Virus record (IMG/VR): IMGVR_UViG_3300009128_001551
Location: 33,254-97,253 of that record
Origin: a virus
Length of the DNA stretch: 64,000 nucleotides
Reading direction: 5' to 3' (one strand)
The translations under genes and the position numbers were made by a program. The notes beneath the pieces were generated by a model. It saw only the letters and a list, made by a program, of their open reading frames with translations, made no database searches and had not been told where the DNA came from. Shown here in pieces: positions 26,801-35,794 of this stretch (within the stretch, counting starts at the first letter, position 1; each line of letters opens with the position of its first letter).

Positions 26801-27961
26801 GTCGTAAAGGTGACATTAAGATGGCCAGGAGGATATACAGAAAATATAAACGGTGAGGAGGTTAAGAGGATCAGAGATCCAGATGAGTATCTTCCGCTGA
26901 TAGGCTTGAGCGGCATTGATAAGTTTAAAATTGACTCATTTGAAGAGCTAGTCGATCACATGTCAAAGTCTAATGATGAAATACTGTTGCAGGCGTTAGA
27001 TGAATTTGAGGAATATCTTCCTGGATACCTGCCGGCTGAGGAGTCTGAAAGGGCTGTTAGTTATGTCAATCAGTCGATGTCGTCAGCTTTGTCTGAGTCA
27101 AAGGTGAGATCACTCATCAAAGAAGCAATTATTAAACTAGGAGATGACGCATTTGACATGTCAGACCTAGAGGTGCTCTCTGTTATAAAATATATTAGAG
27201 ACGATCTAAAGATTGATAAGTTTACGCCTGAGTCTGGATTTGAATCGTTTCTACTAATGCTGGATGATACAAATGCTGAAAGGGTGAGAAATGTGATGAA
27301 AAACTCCATACCAAAAAGTCTACAAACAGTTACAATGGAAATCCTGTCACAACTCCGCGGCAATATAAACAGCGCTCTCTTTTCAGCTACACCCGGCGAG
27401 AGAGTTATAGTTCCTGAGGAGCTTCTACCTCTTGCTGAGTATAGATCGACAAGAAGAGGAGGAAGTCAAACAGGTGCCGGTGAATTGATTGTTCCATTTT
27501 TATTTAACGATGCCAGTGTTTCAGTCGGCACAGCTCCATTTGATGTTACAATAGGCGGATTAAACTGGGAGGTTAAAGCAGCAAAAAAGTCAAATGGAAT
27601 AAAGCTAGGATCAGCAAAGGGAAAAAAGGTTTTAGACGGAAGGCTTTACAAGAGATTGATGTCCCTGGGCCTTTATCACAGCGACCTTAGTGATATCGGT
27701 TCAGTGGCCTTAAAGTCATTTGCACGTGATGTTGTAAGTCAATTCTCTATAAAGGATGATACCGGCGACGTAATAGAGACGGCTGAGAGATTTTTAGATG
27801 TCTTGTCTCAAGACGCCAGAGACACAGCATTGAAGGATGTTGAGGGAATTATCTGGTATCACAAGGGAAGGCTTTCGTTTACTCCTAAAGAGAGGCTATT
27901 TGTTAAGAGAACAACGCAGGGAAGATATGTTGTGTACGAGAAGGCTGTAAGTGCAAATTAA
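23864..27961 (+). CDS. Giant multidomain protein: HxGH nucleotidyltransferase + KxDG ligase-like + Pol-beta-like nucleotidyltransferase + possible PD-(D/E)XK
   Basis: 1365 residues. (1) Residues 1-280: cytidylyltransferase-type, MKLGLYGGGFKPFHTGHFSK with the HxGH site. (2) Residues about 335-700: nucleotidyl-ligase-like, EEKMDGQNF (KxDG, Lys 342), GKVVVEGQILTPINPN, EGVVLRLPGK (about 691) and VKLTG, matching motifs I, III/IIIa, IV and V of ATP-dependent DNA/RNA ligases. (3) Residues about 820-960: SLLGSTGTDADILGDIDLLA, Pol-beta-like. (4) Residues about 1080-1100: LSESKVRSLIKEAIIKLG, like the recurring N-terminal peptide. (5) Residues about 1220-1240: PFDVTIGGLNWEVKA, a D...ExK arrangement. It is coupled to a phosphoesterase and a nucleotidyltransferase. 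Related HxGH-plus-ligase proteins occur in marine phages as I recall; the four-part arrangement is unusual. Confidence 0.7.
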   Translation: MKLGLYGGGFKPFHTGHFSKLLLALGENDKVLSFFGIQKQKLNKKGKPLKTKFRTFGDTGRLYTEPLQDAVFAVYEKALQDRYPDKLDVISAKHTSPINNIHNILDRFAYAHLTDEERKRAKDEAGQSRNPALAVGNLTTKHSSPEGDIDLSAVDSITVYAGDDEINSYAFLLGMKKRAERGDAVIGEKVYELIDKGKISFKSGMSNVSDLVNLLKDYHPDASEEMINVRGTDVRGFIGSGDIESFKRYLPGVLSDAEKDEIVKIIISDENVSESRLSSAISSSTILRAASRFTAMKSIREATSRPEGHIPGLTEDMNLTFDNLKQLIEDVLSGRIDHIEEKMDGQNFTFTVLDDGEIRQYGKGPRVSTLEKGGKGRDDIRNIQTWGEKTKDAFASAYDVLDEYVKKLDINKVRQLFLNGKVVVEGQILTPINPNTIPYTENHFRFIRPSSPYPDIDIDVDIYNDLFMNDDIEIQDNSDRSWSVGTVPKLEQTKQVASEIIGQINELKGEIDSLLKRFDHPPKTVGEYATLVMKDYLSHYAPELDSMPDDIRTRAVHRLLDKFHVGSEKFIEKRISSREMDSVHWKVFQKIDKMATAHVVAAIVDLEKIIQKLGYYFFETLEFTLATNDGVTADLASEVDRIQSALQSSTIHVRNVESGEISDIVDTAWATKLDTSISRVEQMSMFKKAVEGVVLRLPGKEGRDISVKLTGMFTPVHRLVTLFRYPSRGEVLFIDEPEDVNMSDSDEEALSEALKIFKKILSEGGKAFKRSIIDADGKKKKVVVTSQEKISRDQANRLISSLKKNVLDPLGIDLNIEKSESGNSLLGSTGTDADILGDIDLLAVITDDMIDKYSSDVEELRQQRKKKKRKDDPVKETLEAMLRSSPFLQKELVPGVSNIVVGGSMVSVMLRDPDSDDSSAPLQDELFQIDLVSERPEHAGDTWWELRGGHKGKVKGVYRNLMLSLLANITGRSRTTPDDVVKVTLRWPGGYTENINGEEVKRIRDPDEYLPLIGLSGIDKFKIDSFEELVDHMSKSNDEILLQALDEFEEYLPGYLPAEESERAVSYVNQSMSSALSESKVRSLIKEAIIKLGDDAFDMSDLEVLSVIKYIRDDLKIDKFTPESGFESFLLMLDDTNAERVRNVMKNSIPKSLQTVTMEILSQLRGNINSALFSATPGERVIVPEELLPLAEYRSTRRGGSQTGAGELIVPFLFNDASVSVGTAPFDVTIGGLNWEVKAAKKSNGIKLGSAKGKKVLDGRLYKRLMSLGLYHSDLSDIGSVALKSFARDVVSQFSIKDDTGDVIETAERFLDVLSQDARDTALKDVEGIIWYHKGRLSFTPKERLFVKRTTQGRYVVYEKAVSAN

Positions 27962-28229
27962 TGATAGAATAAGAGAGCAGGTCGAGTTTGTTGCAAGCTA
28001 TGCCGGTGACTGTGATGACTGGGTTACGATAAAAAAACAGATAATGCTTGGAATACCATCTCACTTAAGAAAGAATTTTTCACGAAGGGATCAAAAGACA
28101 AAGGAGCAGTGGCTCAATGACTTTGAGATATATCTGATTAGTTATTATAAGGATCTAACAGGGGTTGACCTAAAGCTAAGAACACTAGCAGAAAGAAGGG
28201 AGTTATTCGGTGACATCAGAAAAATATGA
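27951..28229 (+). CDS. Hypothetical protein
   Basis: 92 residues from GTG 27951, overlapping the giant gene by 11 bases and the next gene by 20. FVASYAGDCDDWVTIKKQIM and RRDQKTKEQWLNDFEIYLIS are helical, charged segments. No domain recognised. It is likely part of the same transcript. Confidence 0.45.
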   Translation: MQINDRIREQVEFVASYAGDCDDWVTIKKQIMLGIPSHLRKNFSRRDQKTKEQWLNDFEIYLISYYKDLTGVDLKLRTLAERRELFGDIRKI

Positions 28230-28974
28230 CAATGTGAGACTTTCTAGGGTAATAAGTGAAATAATGGGTGATATAGGCTTCACTCTCGGAGCCCAACGAC
28301 AGACAAATAGAAATGATAGCTTTTTTGAGATGTTTGGAGAGGTCCAAACCAGCGGCCTTGGACGATTCATACCGAGCTCAATTATTAGCAGAGCTGGAGG
28401 AATCATAGGTCTCTTAGGCGTCTATGGACCAGAGACGTATGAAAAGATCAAGAATACAATCGGTCTTGAAGATGACTTTATTACAAAAAGTCTTATTGAT
28501 ATGTTTAATGACATCTTTCAGAAGTCTGGCTCGCTATTCGGTGATCACTTTCCAAGAGTTAGTGAGGTGCTCGGAGGTAAAATTGGTGATGATATTGAAA
28601 CAATAGAGGAAGGGAATCTTGGAAGATTTATTCCTGCTCTTAGTCAGGATGTTGAACAGATAACATCTATGCTGTCACGCATCTCCGACGGAACTGTGAG
28701 CGAGATAGTTAATGAACTCAACGAGATGGCGAAGTCTGAATCAGATGCTGAAAGAATAATTGGAGAAATTTTATCAAAGCTAGATGTCGACCAGATCGAT
28801 TCTCTTCGACATATTATTGTTACAAATGTGATTCCTGCAATTTCTACCCTTCTGATTGCGTCTTGGGAGTCTTCGTTCCTAGATATGACAGAGGATTTTC
28901 CCGGTGAGGCTGCAGCTATTAAAGGGATTTTTAATGATGCCAGGGTTACACTGGGATTAGAAGGTAGCATTTAG
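28210..28974 (+). CDS. Hypothetical helical protein
   Basis: 254 residues from GTG 28210. Two similar segments, LGRFIPSSIISRAGGIIGLL and LGRFIPALSQDVEQITSML, suggest an internal duplication of a LGRFIP unit. Hydrophobic helical stretches (VTNVIPAISTLLIASW) are present but no clear signal. Unknown function; possibly virion-internal or membrane-interacting. Confidence 0.45.
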   Translation: MTSEKYDNVRLSRVISEIMGDIGFTLGAQRQTNRNDSFFEMFGEVQTSGLGRFIPSSIISRAGGIIGLLGVYGPETYEKIKNTIGLEDDFITKSLIDMFNDIFQKSGSLFGDHFPRVSEVLGGKIGDDIETIEEGNLGRFIPALSQDVEQITSMLSRISDGTVSEIVNELNEMAKSESDAERIIGEILSKLDVDQIDSLRHIIVTNVIPAISTLLIASWESSFLDMTEDFPGEAAAIKGIFNDARVTLGLEGSI

Positions 28975-29029
28975 CATAAACGTTTCAGGGTGTGTGTGAA
29001 ATAATTCACTTATTCTATTAGGAGATTAA

Positions 29030-29380
29030 ATGAGCAATACATCTAATTGGGTTCCAGAGATACTATATGAGGAAAATACTGACGGATCATCTTCAAGCAT
29101 TCCGTTTGTAATGGTTCCTGAAGATGAAGACATGCCGACCTTCTTGTACATTTTTGAATCAAGAGAGACAGGAGAGTTTGAGCCAGGTCTAGATGGAGAA
29201 GACGTACCTGTTTCACAGTGGGATCTTCACCAATATGCTGATATGGCTGTTCTTAAGGAGAGGCTTGATCGAGATACATACGATGTTGTGAGAGTTTCTC
29301 TCGGCCTAGACCCCCTGGCCGCAGCTGTTAAAAAAGGCCAAGCGATATCAAGTAATGTTAAAAATAATCTTGAAACATGA
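29030..29380 (+). CDS. Hypothetical protein
   Basis: 116 residues; AGGAG 8 bases before ATG 29030. PEDEDMPTFLYIFESRETGE and DRDTYDVVRVSLGLDPL suggest a compact alpha/beta domain. The C-terminus is basic. Not recognised. Confidence 0.5.
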   Translation: MSNTSNWVPEILYEENTDGSSSSIPFVMVPEDEDMPTFLYIFESRETGEFEPGLDGEDVPVSQWDLHQYADMAVLKERLDRDTYDVVRVSLGLDPLAAAVKKGQAISSNVKNNLET

Positions 29381-29440
29381 CAATAGTGAGGGATGTTTTT
29401 TTTAATGGGTCATATTTAATCTATGCTGGAGAAATTTAAT

Positions 29441-29866
29441 ATGAACTTTGACGTAAATAGGCTTTCTAAGTTAGCAGGATTACCATCTTCTGAGTCTGAG
29501 ATGCTAACAGAAGCGCAGAATAGAAGCAGACATGATGACCCTGGTGTCGATGACCCAGATCAGGCTGAACAATTAAATGAGTTACAATCTGATGAAGAGG
29601 GTGATTTAGAAGAAGGTGAATCTATTGATGAAGATGAGGTTCTTGAGGTTGATGAGAATGAACTAAGAGAGGCCGTTTTAAGCATGAGAAGACAAAATCT
29701 TGAAGAGTCACGACTTCGCGAGGCAGTTCGAGGAGAGATAAGAACTGTTCTTGAAGATCTTGGAATGCTTGAAAGTGATAGTAAGTGGCTGTATGGTGAA
29801 AATCAGCCCTCCAACAGCAGAAAGGGATTGATAAATCTCGCATTTCCTGGAATTGGATTTAAGTAA
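29441..29866 (+). CDS. Acidic hypothetical protein, possible head-assembly factor
   Basis: 141 residues. ATG 29441 is favoured over ATG 29423 because GGAG lies about 9 bases before it. It opens NFDVNRLSKLAGL, has a Glu/Asp-rich middle, then LRLREAV-like helices (SRLREAVRGEIRTVLEDLG) akin to the recurring LRxxI peptide. Similar openings occur in phage prohead proteins (recollection). It ends before a strong terminator. Confidence 0.45.
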   Translation: MNFDVNRLSKLAGLPSSESEMLTEAQNRSRHDDPGVDDPDQAEQLNELQSDEEGDLEEGESIDEDEVLEVDENELREAVLSMRRQNLEESRLREAVRGEIRTVLEDLGMLESDSKWLYGENQPSNSRKGLINLAFPGIGFK

Positions 29867-29892
29867 GATTCGTTAGTATACCTCCAGATAAA

Positions 29893-29926
29893 ACAGCCTG
29901 CCTTTAAAAAGGTGGGCTGTTTTTGT
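29893..29926 (+). terminator. Rho-independent terminator
   Basis: A 13-base stem (ACAGCCTGCCTTT / AAAGGTGGGCTGT, one G-T pair) with a 2-base loop, directly followed by TTTTTG. It separates the virion-like run from the following operon, and is the only classic intrinsic terminator I see in the window. Confidence 0.85.
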
Positions 29927-29973
29927 ATATTATTGATGATTTATGATGTATATTTCCTTCAACGGGAGAGGTT

Positions 29974-30377
29974 ATGGGCTATAGTGTTGGTCAGATAGTG
30001 TATTTACTGTCAAGGAAGAATTCTCGTATTTTTCCATCATTGATCACTGAGCAGGTGTCAAGAAGAACTCTTGAATCTGAGGAGGTGTCGTATGTCGTGA
30101 AGCTGCCTGATAAAAAAATGAGCTGTGTTTCTCTTGACAATCTTGATGTCGATGTGTTTACATCTCTCGATGAGCTAAAGGAAAAGCTGATAAGTGATGC
30201 GCTAGAGACAGTAAATAGTATGGTGCTATCGGCAAACGAGATGAAAAAGAATATATTTGGTGATGATGCACCTGATGTCGATTTATCACAGACTCCGGGC
30301 AGTGATGAATACTCTGAAAAAATATCTGTAGATCTAGGAGACGGAACGAAGGCGAGTTTTAATATCGAAGGTCTTAC

Positions 30378-30381
<4 letters not shown>
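29974..30381 (+). CDS. Hypothetical protein with SH3-like opening
   Basis: 135 residues; GGGAGAGG precedes ATG 29974. The opening GYSVGQIVYLLSRKNSRIFP resembles the G(D/Q)xV start of the small barrel proteins elsewhere, followed by PDKKMSCVSLDNLDVDVFTS and a helical acidic tail. Role unknown. Overlaps the next gene in ATGA. Confidence 0.45.
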
Positions 30382-32293
<1,912 letters not shown>

Positions 32294-32350
32294 TCTTTAT
32301 TTCAATTTGGTCGACATACCTATCTATGTGGAAGTGAAAAACGCCTAGAC

Positions 32351-32734
32351 ATGTCAGAAAACCATCTATTAAAAAGCATTGTTAAGATGATTTTAAGCGA
32401 GCAGTCTGCTGGTCTTAGATTAAAGTCTGATCTTGTGAACATAACTTGTCGACTGACAATGGTTAGTGACGCTCACGTTCCTGACACACTTACAAGAATC
32501 AGGGTTCTACCAACGGTTGCTGTTGTTGGACAAAAGGAACCTGTTCAGAGAGCAGGAGATAAAAATACGATTCTTGAGGTGTACGTTAAATTTTTACCGA
32601 GAGCGGGAAGCGATTTAAAAAATCTAAAATCTATAGGAAAGTTAATAAAGGGCCTGCCTGGCGTTAAGATTGTAACAGTTTTGACGCTAAACAATAAGAA
32701 GGTCTTATATAATGGAAAGCCGATTGTGATCTAA
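32351..32734 (+). CDS. Hypothetical protein with LLKSIVKMIL N-terminus
   Basis: 127 residues. The opening SENHLLKSIVKMILSEQ is similar to the recurring N-terminal peptide. A beta-rich part (LTRIRVLPTVAVVGQKEPV, TILEVYVKFLP) follows. I looked for GroES features because it follows groEL, but found no GroES loop. Virion or assembly role possible. Confidence 0.5.
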   Translation: MSENHLLKSIVKMILSEQSAGLRLKSDLVNITCRLTMVSDAHVPDTLTRIRVLPTVAVVGQKEPVQRAGDKNTILEVYVKFLPRAGSDLKNLKSIGKLIKGLPGVKIVTVLTLNNKKVLYNGKPIVI

Positions 32735-32968
32735 GTGAAAAGACCCAATTCAAAAAAATCTATAATTATTGCAACATATGTAACAGACTTGCAGTTAGCG
32801 ATAAGGTGGGCAAAGCTAAATAAGGCCTTAGTTTCAATGGGTGAAATTAGAGAGATAGGCAACAAGGGTGTAAAAAAGTATGCTGTCTCCGTCAGGACAC
32901 GAATTCCAAAATCACAGTTACACCTGCTAATAAAGGATAGGTTTGGAACGTTTGTAAATGTTTCTTAG
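32735..32968 (+). CDS. Small hypothetical protein
   Basis: 77 residues from GTG 32735, immediately after the previous stop. Basic, with alternating strand-like segments (SIIIATYVTDLQLAIRWAK, KYAVSVRTRIPKSQLHLLI). Probably coupled with the previous gene. Unrecognised. Confidence 0.45.
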   Translation: MKRPNSKKSIIIATYVTDLQLAIRWAKLNKALVSMGEIREIGNKGVKKYAVSVRTRIPKSQLHLLIKDRFGTFVNVS

Positions 32969-32972
32969 TTTC

Positions 32973-33001
32973 ATGTAAACTTAGCTTTGCTTTGGTATAA
33001 T
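32973..33001 (+). promoter_or_regulatory. Phage-type promoter, ATGTAA-N17-TATAAT
   Basis: Exact match to the shared consensus with TTTC just before the -35 box. It lies 28 bases upstream of the ATG 33029 gene and its AAGGAGGT ribosome site. Confidence 0.7.
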
Positions 33002-33028
33002 AAACATGCACCGTTAAAAGGAGGTAGC

Positions 33029-33262
33029 ATGAGAAGACTAGACTATGATGAGCTTCTGAAGATGGATGAGCATGAGCTTAACAGGATCTTCAATAATCTG
33101 ACACGTCGAATTGAAAGAACAAGAGACAGAGGCAGTAGAGAGTTTCTAGAGACTGAACTATGCTATGTTCACAGAGAGCTAGAGGTGAGACGTGCCAGAA
33201 AGATTGCTCACATAAACTACACAGCATCACTAGAAAACAGGCGTCGAAATACATCTTTCTAA
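33029..33262 (+). CDS. Small Arg-rich hypothetical protein
   Basis: 77 residues from ATG 33029, with a perfect AAGGAGGT ribosome site and a promoter upstream; the longer frame from 32987 would begin before the transcript. The sequence is an Arg/Glu-rich helix (HELNRIFNNLTRRIERTRDR). Possible nucleic-acid or RNA-polymerase-binding protein, but no family known. Confidence 0.6.
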   Translation: MRRLDYDELLKMDEHELNRIFNNLTRRIERTRDRGSREFLETELCYVHRELEVRRARKIAHINYTASLENRRRNTSF

Positions 33263-33320
33263 ATACCCCTTTTCTATTCTAGATGGGTGTCTATATTAAT
33301 CATTAGGAACACGTATTTTC

Positions 33321-33349
33321 GTGTAACTTTTCACAATCAGCGATTAAAT
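33321..33349 (+). promoter_or_regulatory. Phage-type promoter upstream of the sigma gene
   Basis: TTTTC-GTGTAA, 17 bases, TTAAAT, 23 bases before the sigma ATG. Because the sigma factor is the candidate reader of this promoter class, the gene may be autoregulated. Confidence 0.6.
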
Positions 33350-33371
33350 GATCTAAGAATCGGAGTTTATA

Positions 33372-34133
33372 ATGTCGCAATCACTTGATTCATACTTTAA
33401 AGATGTTTCAAAAACAAGCCTTCTAACAAGAGAGGAGGAGGTAATTCTCTCTAAGCGAATTGAAAAAGGAGACGCAGAAGCCAGAAGCATTATGATTGAA
33501 TCTAATCTTCGTCTTGCAATTAGTATAGCAAAAAAATATTATAAAAGCGGATGTGATATGGAAGACCTCATCCAAGAGTCAAATATCGGCCTAATGAAAG
33601 CTGTTGAAAAGTTTGACTGGAGAAGGGGCTTCAAGTTTAGCACATATGCATGCTGGTGGATAAAGCAGTCTGTTTGTCGACACATCAGCACAAATAGAAA
33701 CACAGTTAAGGTTCCAGCACACACAGCATCTTTGGCCTATAAGGTCAGAATGATCATGAAGGAATATGAGAGCGATCTTGGACAGAAGCCTAGCATTGCT
33801 GAGATATCTGAACTTCTCGGTGTTACAGAGAATATGGTCAAGGCAAGCCTTGAGTCTATAAAGTTTCAAAATATGATTTCAATTGATAGCACAATGGGAA
33901 ATGATGAAGGCGGAAGGTCAATTATTGAGGTCATCGCTGATAATGATAATGTAGATGTTGATAGTATTCTAGACAAGGAAAAGGTTTTAATCATGATCAA
34001 ATCATGTCTGTCAAGACTCTCGCAGAGAGAAGAGCAAATTCTAAGACTTAGATTTGGAATATCTGATAATTTTAACAGTACAGATGAATTTGATATCGAT
34101 GAAGCCGCTGTGGCCAAGATTGTGGAGGGATAA
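33372..34133 (+). CDS. RNA polymerase sigma-70 family factor, region 4.2 missing
   Basis: 253 residues. Region 1.2 (SLDSYFKDVSKTSLLTREEE), region 2 (NLRLAISIAKKYYKSGCDME; DLIQESNIGLMKAVEKFDW; FKFSTYACWWIKQSV), region 3 (GQKPSIAEISELLGVTENMV) and region 4.1 (LSRLSQREEQILRLRFGI) are clear. The expected helix-turn-helix of region 4.2 (TLEEIG...RIRQIE) is absent; the protein ends DEAAVAKIVEG. It should direct RNA polymerase to phage promoters. A small HTH protein begins 4 bases later and may supply region 4. Confidence 0.92.
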   Translation: MSQSLDSYFKDVSKTSLLTREEEVILSKRIEKGDAEARSIMIESNLRLAISIAKKYYKSGCDMEDLIQESNIGLMKAVEKFDWRRGFKFSTYACWWIKQSVCRHISTNRNTVKVPAHTASLAYKVRMIMKEYESDLGQKPSIAEISELLGVTENMVKASLESIKFQNMISIDSTMGNDEGGRSIIEVIADNDNVDVDSILDKEKVLIMIKSCLSRLSQREEQILRLRFGISDNFNSTDEFDIDEAAVAKIVEG

Positions 34134-34137
34134 AGAT

Positions 34138-34419
34138 ATGTCAATGCCAAAAGGTTATAAAACTGATCATGGATATGCAACTGTTAGATCTCAAGATGAT
34201 GGTCTAGGATATAGAGAGATCGCTGAGATGATGACATCAATGGGTCACAAAATGAATCACTCTACGGCTAGAAACATCTTTCTATCTGCGATGACAAAGT
34301 TTGTTGAGAATACTTGTAGGCTATATGACATCAAACTAACAGATGAAAATGTAAAGAGAATCTCATCTGATCCCAGGTTCCAGTCTGGAATTCTTGACAT
34401 GTTAAAGCTGTTAGACTAG
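34138..34419 (+). CDS. Small HTH protein, possible separate sigma region 4
   Basis: 93 residues from ATG 34138 (GGAGGGA 8 bases upstream). GLGYREIAEMMTSMGHKMNH followed by STARNIFLSAMTKF has the layout of a sigma region-4-like helix-turn-helix ending in a long helix. It starts 4 bases after a sigma factor that lacks region 4.2. T4 uses a comparable split between gp55 (sigma) and gp33 (flap-binding coactivator). An independent regulator is the alternative. Confidence 0.55.
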   Translation: MSMPKGYKTDHGYATVRSQDDGLGYREIAEMMTSMGHKMNHSTARNIFLSAMTKFVENTCRLYDIKLTDENVKRISSDPRFQSGILDMLKLLD

Positions 34420-34458
34420 GCTTTGAATAGTTAATGTTATAGGGAGAGAAAGTCTGTT

Positions 34459-34737
34459 ATGGGTATCAGTTGGAATTTTTTTGTAGGAAGAAGAAGGGTG
34501 AACGTTCAGGAGTTTTTTAAAAAGAATAACATTCGAACACGAGAGGAGTTTATTGATGTGCTTCTTGCAGAAGACATCAGTGCACCGGATGATGACACAG
34601 TAGATAGCTTACTATCATCATTTGGTTTGGGTAATCCTGATCTATTTAGACCGAAAAAAGTCATAAGTAATCTTGCTAAAAAATCAGTGAAGGTAAAAAA
34701 TAATAACAAAAAAAAAGAGACATCCACAAAAAAATAA
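34459..34737 (+). CDS. Hypothetical protein with Lys/Asn-rich tail
   Basis: 92 residues. WNFFVGRRRVNVQEFFKK opens a helical domain; the tail is KVKNNNKKKETSTKK, encoded by long A runs. It lies directly before a methyltransferase frame that has no normal start codon; the A runs could allow frameshifting into it. Confidence 0.45.
   Translation: MGISWNFFVGRRRVNVQEFFKKNNIRTREEFIDVLLAEDISAPDDDTVDSLLSSFGLGNPDLFRPKKVISNLAKKSVKVKNNNKKKETSTKK
34707..34736 (+). other. Possible slippery A-runs at the junction of two frames
   Basis: A run of nine A at 34708-34716 and a run of seven A at 34728-34734 lie just before the stop of the preceding frame. A -1 shift at either would continue into the methyltransferase frame, which is open from 34707 without any ATG, GTG or TTG before 34848. 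Speculative. Confidence 0.3.
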
Positions 34738-34847
34738 ATGATACGTGGAAAGACGTCTCACCAGGGTGGAAGCACATTAAGCCTCCTGGAGATGCGGTAA
34801 GAAAGAAAAAGCACCATGTTCAAAGATCATTTTCAAGATGTATTGAG

Positions 34848-35426
34848 ATGATTGACATGAGCGATATCACATCAGTCTTAGACTGGGGACCTGGATCGTG
34901 CTGGACGTCTGAGATGATAAGTGATGGAAGGGATGTTCACCTTGTTGACGTGTCACAGGATGTTCTTGATGTCGCAGCTGCTGTGATTCCAGCAGCAACT
35001 ACGTATCTTATAGATAGTACGTCAACATTTAAAGATGTGTCTGACGTACTAGGGTCTACAAGGATAGACCTTTTAACAGTATTTTCTGTGATCTATCACT
35101 TTCCGTCTCTTGAGTATTTTCATGCAATGGCATCTCTGTGGAGAAGAATTTCACCGTCATACATAATCATTAAGACAATGATCGCACATGATGAAACATG
35201 GGAGAGGGCTTCATATGAGGAATACGAGAATTCAAACGGATATATTCGTGGGTTGCTGTTGTCTGAGCGTGAGATAAAAAAGACGCTAAAGGATTATGAC
35301 TTGATCTTCTCACACGACGATGAAGTTGTTCCAGGACTGTTTGGAAGCATCAATAAGATGAAAGAGATTGAGGTTGTCCCTGACCACAGATCAAAGCTGT
35401 ATGTCTTTAAAAAAATAGATATCTGA
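34848..35426 (+). CDS. SAM-dependent methyltransferase-like protein, start uncertain
   Basis: 192 residues if ATG 34848 is used. VLDWGPGSCWTSEMI is a Rossmann motif I and VHLVDVSQDVLDVA the following acidic strand, as in class I methyltransferases; IDLLTVFSVIYHF is motif IV-like. The frame is open further upstream and encodes a plausible extension (WKDVSPGWKHIKPPGDAVRK), yet contains no ATG/GTG/TTG, so translation may begin by frameshift from 34459-34737 or at a rare start. Substrate unknown. Confidence 0.6.
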   Translation: MIDMSDITSVLDWGPGSCWTSEMISDGRDVHLVDVSQDVLDVAAAVIPAATTYLIDSTSTFKDVSDVLGSTRIDLLTVFSVIYHFPSLEYFHAMASLWRRISPSYIIIKTMIAHDETWERASYEEYENSNGYIRGLLLSEREIKKTLKDYDLIFSHDDEVVPGLFGSINKMKEIEVVPDHRSKLYVFKKIDI

Positions 35427-35476
35427 CATCATTGTTAACATAGATATTCTATGATCATCACATTTAGAGGTGCAGT

Positions 35477-35728
35477 GTGAATAGTCTTACGATCTTAACA
35501 GAAAATATATGGATAGACACTGACACAGACGTAGTGGTTATATCAATTGACAGGACATCTATCGCATTTCCCGTTGAAGAGTTTTTAAGCTTTTGCGATG
35601 AGGTTGAAGAGTCTCGTAAGTCTCTTCTTAAAGATGATAGATACATAACTGGAAAAATAACAGATGGAGAAAATCAAAAGGAATTTCTCATAAGAAAGCC
35701 AGATGTACCTGATGAATACGACAATTAG
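35477..35728 (+). CDS. Hypothetical protein
   Basis: 83 residues from GTG 35477 with AGAGGT upstream. A beta-type N-terminal half (NIWIDTDTDVVVISIDRTSI) is followed by a helix and charged strand. Unknown. Confidence 0.5.
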   Translation: MNSLTILTENIWIDTDTDVVVISIDRTSIAFPVEEFLSFCDEVEESRKSLLKDDRYITGKITDGENQKEFLIRKPDVPDEYDN

Positions 35729-35794
35729 GATCGAAAAGAAGGGAAAGTTTCACAATCATAACATATTTAATAATGTTCTGGAGAGATAAAACAA

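Noticed and set aside
32351-32734. GroES partner next to groEL
   Set aside because: No mobile-loop or GroES barrel motifs are visible; the N-terminus is instead the LRxxI-type peptide.
34393-34421. TTGACA box at 34393
   Set aside because: It lies inside the coding end of the HTH gene and the -10 at 17 bases is TAGGCT, so it is likely just codons for LDM.
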